Shown: piece by piece, positions 1-5,898 of the stretch | How positions within the stretch are numbered: position 1 is the first letter of the stretch | Layout: each line of letters starts with the position of its first letter | Assembly: GCA_007127935.1 (NCBI GenBank) | Contig: SKYL01000204.1 | Coordinates: 1 to 5,962 of the forward strand | Length of the DNA stretch: 5,962 nucleotides | Source of the DNA: Halorhodospira sp. | GTDB lineage: Bacteria; Pseudomonadota; Gammaproteobacteria; Nitrococcales; Halorhodospiraceae | Direction of reading: 5' to 3' | The notes under the pieces: model-generated | Databases searched by the model: none | What the model saw: only the letters and a program-made list of their open reading frames with translations | Told to the model about the DNA's origin: nothing | Translations under genes and position numbers: made by a program

Positions 1-126
1 CTCGCCAACGACGGGTTCCTCCGCAAGGCGGGCGAAGAGGTCATCGCGCACGAGCGTGCGAAGCGCGAAGAGCTCGCCGACAAGGCGGAGAAGCTCGACG
101 GCTATATCCGGGATCTGCAAAGGTAG
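1..126 (+). CDS. valS: Valyl-tRNA synthetase, C-terminal end (partial, 5' end outside window)
   Basis: The frame is open from the first base and ends at TAG 124-126, giving 41 residues. They begin LANDGFLRKAGEEVIAHER and continue as a charged Lys/Glu/Arg helix ending in LQR. This matches the end of bacterial valyl-tRNA synthetases, where the C-terminal coiled-coil arm has a conserved N-x-x-F-x-x-(K/R)-A-x-x-x-V-(V/I)-x-x-E pattern and packs on the tRNA elbow. The enzyme charges tRNA-Val in the cytoplasm. Only the arm is visible, so neither the catalytic HIGH/KMSKS motifs nor intactness can be checked. The next gene starts 64 bases downstream with its own promoter, so this is probably the end of a separate transcription unit. 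No clear terminator is seen in the gap. The family call rests on one short conserved tail. Confidence 0.85.
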   Translation, partial: LANDGFLRKAGEEVIAHERAKREELADKAEKLDGYIRDLQR

Positions 127-152
127 CAGGTGATGCGCGGCTCGACGGCGAC

Positions 153-181
153 TTCTCAGCGGGCGCGCTTCGCCCTATACT
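153..181 (+). promoter_or_regulatory. Sigma-70-type promoter for the wzi-like/glycosyltransferase unit
   Basis: A -35 box TTCTCA (153-158, 4 of 6 to consensus) lies 17 bases before a -10 box TATACT (176-181, 5 of 6). The expected transcription start is near 188, only about 3 bases before the ATG at 191. The resulting mRNA would be effectively leaderless. The spacing is optimal, and the same TATACT hexamer occurs upstream of two other genes in this window. Confidence 0.6.
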
Positions 182-190
182 TCTTGCGCC

Positions 191-1972
191 ATGATGAGCG
201 TTGATTTCTCGACTCGTTCATATACGCCTGCGTCCGCACGCCTCGCTATTGCGGCGATCGCGTTCCTCTTCGCGCTCGGCGGCGCGGCTGCAGCATTCGC
301 CGGCAACGATCGCACCTACTTCTCGCCCGACTCGGAGATCTACGATCACCTGCGAGCGGTTCGGCTCGAGTCCGGCCTTTCGATTCCGTGGAGCTCGCGT
401 AGTCTCACTGCCGGTGACGTCCGCCGGCTGCTCGAGCCGGTCAATTACGGAGTGCTCTCGGCGGCGGGACGGCGTGCGGTCGAGCGGATAGAAGAGATGC
501 TCGAACGCCGGCCGATCTACCGCAGCGACCGCGAGTGGTTCGCCTTCGATCTGCGGCCGCAGATCGGCCTCGAAGCGTATCTCGGAACCGCCGAACGCGC
601 CGATGGGTGGCCCGATTCGGATCAGTGGCCCGACGCCGGCGACGGAACTCCCGAAGGCGGCGACGGAACGAATGTCGGCGACTGGCTCTACGAGTTCAGC
701 GAGCGCACGCCGCTCCTTTCGATGCCGCTGGAGGCGTGGCTCGGGCGGACGCTCTACGCCCGCGCCGAGCTCGACCTGCAGCCGGAGTACTTCGTCGCGC
801 TCGACCCGGAGAAGCGACTGAACGTGCCGATGGGGCTCGACGAGATTGACTACATCTTCCCGACGACCTCATATGCGCTGATCGGCGGCGACCACTGGTT
901 CGCGCAGCTCGGGCGCGACCAGTTGCGGTGGGGCAGCGGGCGCACCGGTACGATGGTCCTCTCCGACGCCCCCGACTACTACGACTTCCTGCGCTTCGGG
1001 ATCGGAGTCAAGCACTTCCGCTACACCAGTCTCGTTGTCGATCACGAACCGTGGTTCGATGACGACTTCGGCGAGTGGGAAGAGCTCAGCGGCGATAGTT
1101 TCGAGCAGCGCATCGCCGATAGTCACGAGCGCGACCTCGCCAAGACGATGTACATGCATCGCTTCGAGTTCGACATCGCCTCGCGGCTGCAGCTTGCGGT
1201 GGTCGAAGGGATGATGTACGGCGAGCGCCGCGGCGAGCTGCGCTTCTGGAACCCGCTTTCGATGCTCCACAACTTCTTCGAGCTCGAGTACGGTTCGGCA
1301 TACCTCGGACTGGAGGCGAACTGGAACCCGTGGCGTTTCATGAATCTGTACGGTGAGTTCGGAATGACGCAGATCGGTACCCAGTTCAAGGGCGAGGAGA
1401 TTCCGGCATCGCTCGGAGGGATGTTCGGCGTCGAGGGCGTGCTGCCCGCCGCGGAAGGGTATTTCACAGGATTTGCCGAATACGCCCGGACCAATCCGTG
1501 GTACGGAATCCGCGAGCACCCGCTGCGGACGTGGCATTCCCGCCGGCGGGTCATCTCCAACTATCTCTCCTCGCAGAATATCTCCGCGCGCCGGATCGTC
1601 ACCCAGCCGACCGGGTACGCCTGGGGGCCGGACAGCTCGGTCTTCGGCGGAGGACTCGGCTATTCGGTTCCCGGTCGCTATTCGGTGGAGCTTGCGCTGA
1701 CATTGGTCGCCCGCGGAGAAAACCGGATCGACTCGCCGTACGAAGAAAGCATGGAAGCCGCCGAGCTGCGTACGCCGTCGGGGGAGGTCGAACGACGAAT
1801 CGGGGTCGACCTGGGAGCTTCCTGGACTCCGTTTCGCGACCGGCACGGGGTCGCCGGAGGCCTCGAGCTCGGCATGAATGCCGCCGTCGTTGCCATCGAC
1901 TCGTATCTCAACATTCCGGGTAACGATGTATTCGAGATGCAGTTCTCACCCTCGATCGTGTTACGCTTCTGA
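191..1972 (+). CDS. Wzi-like capsule-assembly outer-membrane beta-barrel protein
   Basis: This 593-residue exported protein resembles the capsule assembly Wzi family, outer-membrane barrels whose E. coli member helps attach group 1 capsule to the cell surface. Seen in order: a signal peptide (about 1-37) with a hydrophobic core around 17-36 and a likely AFA cleavage site before Gly38; a helical N-terminal domain (about 43-110) with the DSEIYDHLRAVRLESGL motif; a Gly/Asp-rich insert (about 139-164); then alternating barrel strands. The key family-like motif is LGRDQLRWGSGRTGTMVLSD (240-259), and further barrel segments follow to the C-terminal SPSIVLRF. The terminal Phe is the usual beta-barrel assembly signal. 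The frame is open back to a TGA at 131 but has no ATG, GTG or TTG before 191, so the start is 191 (or the second ATG at 194). No Shine-Dalgarno is seen. The glycosyltransferase begins 6 bases after the stop, implying one operon. The family assignment is by motif memory; the role in capsule is inference, since many homologues occur in bacteria without a known Wzi-type capsule. Confidence 0.75.
   Translation: MMSVDFSTRSYTPASARLAIAAIAFLFALGGAAAAFAGNDRTYFSPDSEIYDHLRAVRLESGLSIPWSSRSLTAGDVRRLLEPVNYGVLSAAGRRAVERIEEMLERRPIYRSDREWFAFDLRPQIGLEAYLGTAERADGWPDSDQWPDAGDGTPEGGDGTNVGDWLYEFSERTPLLSMPLEAWLGRTLYARAELDLQPEYFVALDPEKRLNVPMGLDEIDYIFPTTSYALIGGDHWFAQLGRDQLRWGSGRTGTMVLSDAPDYYDFLRFGIGVKHFRYTSLVVDHEPWFDDDFGEWEELSGDSFEQRIADSHERDLAKTMYMHRFEFDIASRLQLAVVEGMMYGERRGELRFWNPLSMLHNFFELEYGSAYLGLEANWNPWRFMNLYGEFGMTQIGTQFKGEEIPASLGGMFGVEGVLPAAEGYFTGFAEYARTNPWYGIREHPLRTWHSRRRVISNYLSSQNISARRIVTQPTGYAWGPDSSVFGGGLGYSVPGRYSVELALTLVARGENRIDSPYEESMEAAELRTPSGEVERRIGVDLGASWTPFRDRHGVAGGLELGMNAAVVAIDSYLNIPGNDVFEMQFSPSIVLRF
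638..679 (+). repeat. 21-bp tandem duplication encoding GDGTPEG/GDGTNVG
   Basis: Two 21-base in-frame units (638-658 and 659-679) share the 12-base word CGGCGACGGAAC at 637-648 and 658-669. They encode GDGTPEG and GDGTNVG (residues 150-163 of the Wzi-like protein). The repeat sits in an acidic Gly/Asp/Trp-rich insert between the helical domain and the main barrel, probably a periplasmic or loop segment. The unit length is a multiple of three, so copy-number change would keep the frame. Confidence 0.6.
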
Positions 1973-1978
1973 GAGCCT

Positions 1979-3136
1979 ATGACTGTACTGTTCTGGATTG
2001 TCCTGTTGTCGGCGATTGCGATCGTCTCTATTCATGTAGCAGTAGCGCTGGGAACGCTGCGGTCGCTTCTCATCGAGCGGCATATGATTGCCGTCGAAGC
2101 GGAGATCGAACCGGGGCGTACGAGTGTGATCGTCCCGGCGCGAGACGAAGAGGAGTTGCTGCCGCGGCTTCTGCATTGCCTCGAGCGTCAGAACACGAAT
2201 CGCTTCGAGATTGTGCTCGTTAACGACCGCTCGGATGATCGGACACCGGAGATCATGCACGAGTTCGCCGACCGTCACCGCGGCCGGGTCAGTGTGGTCA
2301 CCCTGGTGGAAGACCCTCCCGCAGGCAATCCGAAGCAGCGGGCGCTCGCCGAAGGTGTCAAAGCGGCGACCGGTGACGTGCTCCTGTTGACAGACGCCGA
2401 TTGCTGGCTCCCGGTCGACTGGGTGCGCACGATGAGCCGCCCGTTCCGCAGCCACGATGTCGGCATTGTTTTCGGCCCCGTGATTCCCGGCGTTAAGGGG
2501 CTCGACCGGCGGGCGCAACTCATGGACTGGTACCAGGGCTTCGACCAGCTGTTCCGATACCAGTACACCGCGGGAGCGGCCGGCCTCGGCACGCCGGCCG
2601 GCGGGTACGGCAACAATCTCGCCGTGCGCCGTGCCGCCCTCGAGGATGCCGGCGGGTTCGAGGGGTTGCGCTACTCGCAGACCGAAGATGCCCAGCTCAT
2701 CAGCCAGGTTCGCGACAGCGGCCGATGGGCGATCGTGTCGGTGCGCAGCAGGGGAGCGCGCGTAGTTCCGGCGCCGGGCACCAACCTGAGAACTCTGCTG
2801 AAACAGAGCATCCGCTGGAGCATGGGTGGTCTCTTTGCTCCGGATATGAAGACCCGGATCAGTTACGGGGTGGTTATGCTCTACCTGACTATAAGTATTC
2901 TGCTACTTCCGTTTTCCGGACTGGAGGCGTCACTCGCCATTCCTGCCGCCGGCAGCTTTGTGAGTATGATGATGCTCGGTCTCATCGCCGGGGCCATAAA
3001 TCGGCCCGGCGCGTGGTACTGGAGCACTCTCCTGCCGAACATATTAATCTCGATGGTCGCATATTCGCTCGTGACGCTCCTGACCCTCGCGCGCGTTCCG
3101 GTCACCTGGAAGGGGCAACGCTTACCATCGCCGTAG
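1979..3136 (+). CDS. Membrane-anchored family 2 glycosyltransferase
   Basis: This 385-residue GT-A fold inverting glycosyltransferase (GT2) would transfer a sugar from a nucleotide-sugar to a lipid or polysaccharide acceptor at the inner membrane. An N-terminal membrane segment (about 4-25) is followed by the catalytic domain starting SVIVPARDEEELL (49-61). Further motifs are VNDRSDD (81-87), the metal-binding TDAD (138-141), GGYGNN (208-213), TEDAQL (235-240) with the likely catalytic base Asp, and QSIRW (276-280), a QxxRW motif typical of processive or polysaccharide-building GT2 enzymes. Two or three C-terminal membrane spans follow (about 296-318, 325-340, 348-370), ending in the common VTWKG tail. 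All key residues are present. The start lies 6 bases after the wzi-like stop. The only Shine-Dalgarno-like bases (GAGAG, 1971-1975) are just 3 bases away, so translation is probably coupled. Substrate and acceptor cannot be told. Alternatives are a glycolipid or carotenoid glycosyltransferase. Confidence 0.88.
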   Translation: MTVLFWIVLLSAIAIVSIHVAVALGTLRSLLIERHMIAVEAEIEPGRTSVIVPARDEEELLPRLLHCLERQNTNRFEIVLVNDRSDDRTPEIMHEFADRHRGRVSVVTLVEDPPAGNPKQRALAEGVKAATGDVLLLTDADCWLPVDWVRTMSRPFRSHDVGIVFGPVIPGVKGLDRRAQLMDWYQGFDQLFRYQYTAGAAGLGTPAGGYGNNLAVRRAALEDAGGFEGLRYSQTEDAQLISQVRDSGRWAIVSVRSRGARVVPAPGTNLRTLLKQSIRWSMGGLFAPDMKTRISYGVVMLYLTISILLLPFSGLEASLAIPAAGSFVSMMMLGLIAGAINRPGAWYWSTLLPNILISMVAYSLVTLLTLARVPVTWKGQRLPSP

Positions 3137-3146
3137 GAAGCGGGCG

Positions 3147-3185
3147 GCGCCGCGGCGCACTTGATACGCCGGCGCTCAGCCGGCG
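3147..3185. terminator. G+C-rich hairpins between convergent genes, possible bidirectional terminator
   Basis: The 39-base gap between the convergent glycosyltransferase and amidase genes holds a 12-bp perfect palindrome GCGCCGCGGCGC (3147-3158). It also holds a 7-bp stem CGCCGGC/GCCGGCG with a 5-base loop (3167-3185), the latter covering the amidase stop codon (3176-3178). Neither is followed by a T-run on either strand, so they are not classical intrinsic terminators. The position at the 3' ends of two converging units is the main argument. Confidence 0.3.
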
Positions 3186-4096
3186 ACGAGCTCCTTCGCC
3201 ATCTTGCACACTACCGTGTACGCCGGGTCGAAGACGTTGGCTACCTCGTAGCGCACCGCCTGCCCCATGAGAACCTGGGCGCCCGTCTCGTCGAAGCCGT
3301 ATTCTTCCCGCAGGAGACGCAGCATCTCGGTGGTCGCGTGCTGCAGCGCCTGATCGAGCGGGCGCGCGTTCCCGACCGTGAAGATATCAAGCTCATTCTC
3401 ACCTCCCGGCCAGCGCGGGCCGGCGCCCTTCTTGAGGCGGACGCGAAAGCGCACATCGAACGAGATCTCGACCCCCGTTCCGACAATCTCCCCGTCGCCC
3501 TGCAGCGCATGTCCGTCGCCGATATGGAAGAGCGCACCCGGCACGAAGACCGGGAATACCGCGGATACACCGGCGATGAACCCGCGGTAGTCCATGTTTC
3601 CGCCGTACGCACCCGCGGTTGCCGTCGAATACGCCTGACCCGCGCCGGGAGCCACACCGAAACACCCGACCATCGGTGCGAGCGGCAGCGTCAGACCGGT
3701 CGCCGAGGTGCCGGGCGCCTCGACCATGGTCGCCGTACCGCCAAACGCGTCGATTTGCCAGCGCGAAATGCCGTCGCGGTCATCCGCCGGCAAACGGGCA
3801 ACATACTCCGGATCGAGGACATTCGGCGCCACGGTAACCCGCGACCATCCGTACTCCCGGTTCGGCGTGAGCTCCTCCAGTTCGACGACGAGGGCGTCTC
3901 CCGGCTCCGCTCCGTCGACGTAAAACGGGCCGGTCATCGGATTTCCTCCCTCGGTCACCTGCGTCTCCGAAGCGTCCATGCCGTGCGCGTCGACCGTGGA
4001 CGTGTTCACCGTATCGCCGTCGGCGATATGCAGTACCGGTTCGTGTTCTCCGATCGTGCGGTGGTAATGCGTCGGTGTGAAGTGATGTGTTGCCAT
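3176..4096 (-). CDS. Acetamidase/formamidase family amidohydrolase
   Basis: This 306-residue protein of the FmdA/AmdA family would hydrolyse formamide, acetamide or a similar short amide in the cytoplasm to ammonia and the carboxylic acid. Family motifs are seen along the whole length: NPMTGPFYVDGAEPGD (52-67), PMVGCFGVAPG (141-151), YGGNMD (164-169) and the highly conserved GALFHIGDGHALQGDGE (187-203) followed by GTGVE (206-210). Histidines and acidic residues in this block are the likely metal and substrate ligands. No signal peptide is present. The length is typical of the shorter family members, and the protein looks intact. The ATG start is supported by a full Shine-Dalgarno 6 bases upstream. 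The gene converges on the glycosyltransferase and lies 135 bases downstream of the reductase gene in the same direction, with its own promoter candidate between them. The family call is firm; formamide versus acetamide or another amide cannot be decided from sequence. Confidence 0.92.
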   Translation of the reverse strand: MATHHFTPTHYHRTIGEHEPVLHIADGDTVNTSTVDAHGMDASETQVTEGGNPMTGPFYVDGAEPGDALVVELEELTPNREYGWSRVTVAPNVLDPEYVARLPADDRDGISRWQIDAFGGTATMVEAPGTSATGLTLPLAPMVGCFGVAPGAGQAYSTATAGAYGGNMDYRGFIAGVSAVFPVFVPGALFHIGDGHALQGDGEIVGTGVEISFDVRFRVRLKKGAGPRWPGGENELDIFTVGNARPLDQALQHATTEMLRLLREEYGFDETGAQVLMGQAVRYEVANVFDPAYTVVCKMAKELVAG

Positions 4097-4102
4097 CTCG
4101 AG

Positions 4103-4109
4103 CTCCTTA
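4103..4109 (-). promoter_or_regulatory. Ribosome binding site of the amidase gene
   Basis: On the minus strand TAAGGAG lies 6 bases before the ATG at 4096. It is the strongest Shine-Dalgarno in the window and fixes the amidase start. It is part of the near-palindrome CTCCTAAGGAG (4103-4113). Confidence 0.85.
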
Positions 4110-4114
4110 GGAGG

Positions 4115-4143
4115 AGTATACTGCGTTCGCTCGTACGGTTCGA
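4115..4143 (-). promoter_or_regulatory. Candidate promoter of the amidase gene
   Basis: A -10 hexamer TATACT (minus strand, 4120-4115) is identical to those of the wzi-like and vapBC promoters. At 17-base spacing the -35 position reads TCGAAC (4143-4138), only 3 of 6 to consensus, so it may need an activator. The predicted transcription start is near 4108, at the edge of the Shine-Dalgarno, giving a leader of about 12 bases. Confidence 0.4.
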
Positions 4144-4160
4144 GTCTGCTCCGGGACTCG
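4141..4160. repeat. 6-bp inverted repeat upstream of the amidase promoter
   Basis: CGAGTC (4141-4146) and GACTCG (4155-4160) form a perfect inverted repeat with an 8-base spacer. The proximal arm overlaps the weak -35 box of the amidase promoter, a common place for an operator. The arms are short and could be chance at this base composition. Confidence 0.25.
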
Positions 4161-4231
4161 CTGGCGGAGATCTATCGCGATCCTTCGGTCGATTACTCCG
4201 CGGCGAAACTGGATTCTGCTCAAAAGCACGA

Positions 4232-5119
4232 TCAGCCGGTCGCAGGTCGCTCATCCTCCCACGTTTCGAGCATTGCCGCGAAGGTCTCGAATGCCGGCCT
4301 GGAGAATCCGTACGGTGTCTCGAAGTGCAACCCGATTGGGAAGCCGGTTTCCCGGGCACGATCGGTGACCCGTTTGAACAGATCGACAAGCGTGTGGCGC
4401 TTGCCGGCGAACGAGCGGGGAGCGAGCTGTTCGACGAAGTGCATTTCCGCGCGCGCGGCCTCGGTCTCGTCGCGGATCAGCCAGCGGATCAGGCCGGTGC
4501 GGCTTTCGGCCTTCGGTACGTAGGCGAACGACAGGAGGATCTCGGGGCGGTTTCCATCAACCCTCACCTCCGAAAGCAGCTCGGCGACGCGCTCGGAGAA
4601 GAGAAGCTGTGTCAGTGCAAAGGTCGCCCCGGCGCGCACTTTTGCCTCGAAGCGCGGCTTCTCCTCGTCTCTGGTGGGGATGAGGATAACGCCGCGATCC
4701 GGCATCTGCTCGTGAAAGGCGCCGAGGGCATCCATCGGGGAGAGGCCCGGGCCCTCACCATCCTGCATTGTCCGCGGCACGCCGACGAAGACCGCACGGC
4801 GAATCCCCGCCGCCGAAAGCGCGTCGATCCGTTCGCCGAGCGCGCGGCCGCTGTCGAAAGCGGTAACCTGCGTGACGATCGGCTCGAGGTCGAGCGTATC
4901 GCGAATGGCCGTGCACGTCGTGAGCGGGTCCAGGCGCTCGGCGAGCGCGACCGGCCGGTCGGACTCCTCGGAGATCATTCCCGGCACGAGCAGCGAGTTC
5001 ACCCGGCGGTCGAGGCCGAACTCGCGCAGGAGATCGCGAGCCTTCGCCGCTTCCGCGCGCGCTGCTTCGGGGCCGCCGGCCATCGTCGGCGGGACGAACT
5101 CCAGGGCGATGGTAGTCAT
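4232..5119 (-). CDS. Methylenetetrahydrofolate reductase, non-classical mycobacterial-type
   Basis: This 295-residue protein is recognised by its close resemblance, from memory, to the mycobacterial-type methylenetetrahydrofolate reductase family (Rv2172c-like). It differs from the classical flavoprotein MetF. The expected role is reduction of 5,10-methylene- to 5-methyl-tetrahydrofolate for methionine synthesis, in the cytoplasm. Motifs in order: TTIALEFVPP (2-11); LVPGMISEESDRPV (44-57); TQVTAFD (83-89); FVGVPRTMQDGEGPG (111-125); GVILIPTR (143-150); AGATFALTQLLFS (163-175); RPEILLSFAYVPKAESR (191-207); and FETPYGFSRPAFETF (266-280). The usual family length is about 300 residues, so the gene is complete. 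ATG 5119 is chosen because the family begins M-x-x-IALE-x-VPP; an in-frame TTG at 5128 would add three residues. No Shine-Dalgarno is seen at either. The gene lies 126 bases after vapC, probably under its own promoter. Catalytic activity and flavin use are inferred from the family. Confidence 0.85.
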   Translation of the reverse strand: MTTIALEFVPPTMAGGPEAARAEAAKARDLLREFGLDRRVNSLLVPGMISEESDRPVALAERLDPLTTCTAIRDTLDLEPIVTQVTAFDSGRALGERIDALSAAGIRRAVFVGVPRTMQDGEGPGLSPMDALGAFHEQMPDRGVILIPTRDEEKPRFEAKVRAGATFALTQLLFSERVAELLSEVRVDGNRPEILLSFAYVPKAESRTGLIRWLIRDETEAARAEMHFVEQLAPRSFAGKRHTLVDLFKRVTDRARETGFPIGLHFETPYGFSRPAFETFAAMLETWEDERPATG

Positions 5120-5129
5120 ACGTTTCAAT

Positions 5130-5159
5130 GTAATAAAAGTGTGCGCGGTTGAGAGTCGC
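5130..5159 (-). promoter_or_regulatory. Weak candidate promoter of the reductase gene
   Basis: Within an AT-richer patch the minus strand reads TATTAC (5135-5130, 4 of 6 to the -10 consensus). GCGACT lies 18 bases upstream (5159-5154, sharing only the GAC core of the -35). The predicted start near 5123 would leave about 4 bases before the ATG at 5119. Support is limited. Confidence 0.22.
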
Positions 5160-5227
5160 TTCTTTGTCGGTCCGTTTGCGTTCTTTGACCCATCTTTCGA
5201 GAAGAGGTTCGCGGTTGGCCTCGATCA

Positions 5228-5243
5228 CGCTCGGCTTCGAGCG
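5228..5243 (-). terminator. Hairpin just after vapC, possible weak terminator
   Basis: CGCTCG (5228-5233) and CGAGCG (5238-5243) form a perfect 6-bp stem with a 4-base loop, beginning 3 bases after the vapC stop codon. No T-run follows on the minus strand, so it may slow or protect RNA ends rather than terminate strongly. Confidence 0.3.
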
Positions 5244-5245
5244 GA

Positions 5246-5635
5246 TCAAGGATGCATTCGCGGGAGCTGCGGCACGTGGTCGAAGTGCTCGTCACGAGTG
5301 AAAAGGACGAGCTCGTTCTGAAGGGCGAGGGCTGCAATCCAGATATCATTGGTCGGGATCGGCGTTCCTTGGGATCTCAGCTGACGAAAGAGTTGAGCAT
5401 AGTGATGGGTCGTATCGAGGTCCGGCAAAGCCACATGAACCCGACTTCGATGCAGGAATCGATGAAGCGTCTCCTCGTTTGGCCGGGAACGCGTACCCAC
5501 TACAAAACCCGCTCGGAGTTCGGCGACCACGATCAGCGGGACATGTATCTCATATGCCTGACGGAACACATCGACCGCGACCGGATCGCCTTCGCAGAAA
5601 TCGCGGTATCGGTTCGTGTCGATCAGAATCCTCAT
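5246..5635 (-). CDS. vapC: VapC-type PIN-domain ribonuclease toxin
   Basis: This 129-residue PIN-domain protein is the toxin of a type II toxin-antitoxin pair; VapC enzymes cut RNA, often initiator tRNA or rRNA, using Mg2+. The acidic residues expected at the active site are all present: Asp6 in RILIDTNRY, Glu39 in VVAELRAG, Asp97 in TNDIWIAALAL and Asp115 in FTRDEHFDHV. The length is typical and there is no sign of inactivation. The ATG at 5635 overlaps the vapB stop as ATGA, the usual coupled arrangement. A GTG at 5641 could add two residues. It is co-transcribed with vapB from the promoter at 5898-5926 and is probably held inactive by the VapB C-terminal tail. The RNA target cannot be read from the sequence. 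Confidence 0.93.
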   Translation of the reverse strand: MRILIDTNRYRDFCEGDPVAVDVFRQAYEIHVPLIVVAELRAGFVVGTRSRPNEETLHRFLHRSRVHVALPDLDTTHHYAQLFRQLRSQGTPIPTNDIWIAALALQNELVLFTRDEHFDHVPQLPRMHP

Positions 5636-5877
5636 CTCCACAAATCCGGGTCGATACGGTCCTGTTCCTCGAGAGCTCGGTCGAACTCGGGATCGGCAAC
5701 CCAGCTTCCCGCGAGATCATCGAGGTCATGATAGCTTGGGGCGTCCCCGCCGAGTCCCAGCCCGCGACGCAAAACCTCCAGCGCGACCTCGTTGAGACTC
5801 TTCCCGCGCCGCCGTGCCTCCTCTCGCAGCGTGCGATCTATCGATTCCGGTACGTTTCGAATCGTGTACTGTGCCAT
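5632..5877 (-). CDS. vapB: VapB/FitA-like ribbon-helix-helix antitoxin
   Basis: This 81-residue antitoxin precedes and overlaps vapC by 4 bases. The N-terminal half is a ribbon-helix-helix DNA-binding domain: strand AQYTIRNVPESID (2-14), then helices at about 14-24 and 27-40 with GKSLNEVALEVLRRGL (25-40). The C-terminal half (about 48-81), with YHDLDDLAGSWV (49-60) and DPEFDRALEEQDRIDPDLW (62-80), is the segment that in this family wraps the PIN toxin and blocks its active site. ATG 5877 is chosen over the in-frame ATG at 5886. It has AGGA (5889-5886) 8 bases upstream, it matches the usual start just before the strand, and it leaves the inverted-repeat operator outside the coding region. The protein should repress its own promoter, more tightly with VapC bound. 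Confidence 0.9.
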   Translation of the reverse strand: MAQYTIRNVPESIDRTLREEARRRGKSLNEVALEVLRRGLGLGGDAPSYHDLDDLAGSWVADPEFDRALEEQDRIDPDLWR

Positions 5878-5898
5878 TGCCTGCATCCTGTGCAGGCA
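5878..5898. promoter_or_regulatory. Inverted-repeat operator of vapBC
   Basis: Perfect 8-bp arms TGCCTGCA (5878-5885) and TGCAGGCA (5891-5898) are separated by 5 bases. The repeat spans from the last base of the -10 box to the base before the vapB start codon. A bound ribbon-helix-helix repressor would therefore cover the transcription start. This is the expected place and symmetry for VapBC autoregulation; binding itself is inferred. Confidence 0.75.

Noticed and set aside
869..1846. 325-codon minus-strand open frame within the wzi-like gene
   Set aside because: It is antisense to the wzi-like barrel gene, with no motif and no ribosome site. The opposite frame has a signal peptide, family motifs and a terminal Phe.
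3147..3158. Palindrome GCGCCGCGGCGC as a protein-binding site
   Set aside because: Self-complementary G+C words are common at this base composition, and its place between converging 3' ends is a poor location for a regulator.
3161..5152. 663-codon plus-strand open frame across the amidase and reductase genes
   Set aside because: It is antisense to two well-supported enzymes, starts at a non-ATG codon, and encodes an arginine-rich product with no recognisable domain. Long antisense frames are expected where third positions are mostly G or C.
4755..5249. 164-codon minus-strand frame as a full gene
   Set aside because: Its last 120 or so residues are a Pro/Arg-rich shadow of the reductase in another frame. 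Only the short part upstream of the reductase is worth a note.
5878..5898. RNA hairpin hiding the vapB ribosome site
   Set aside because: The predicted transcription start (about 5891) lies at the end of the first repeat arm, so the transcript would carry only one arm and could not fold this way. A DNA operator fits better.
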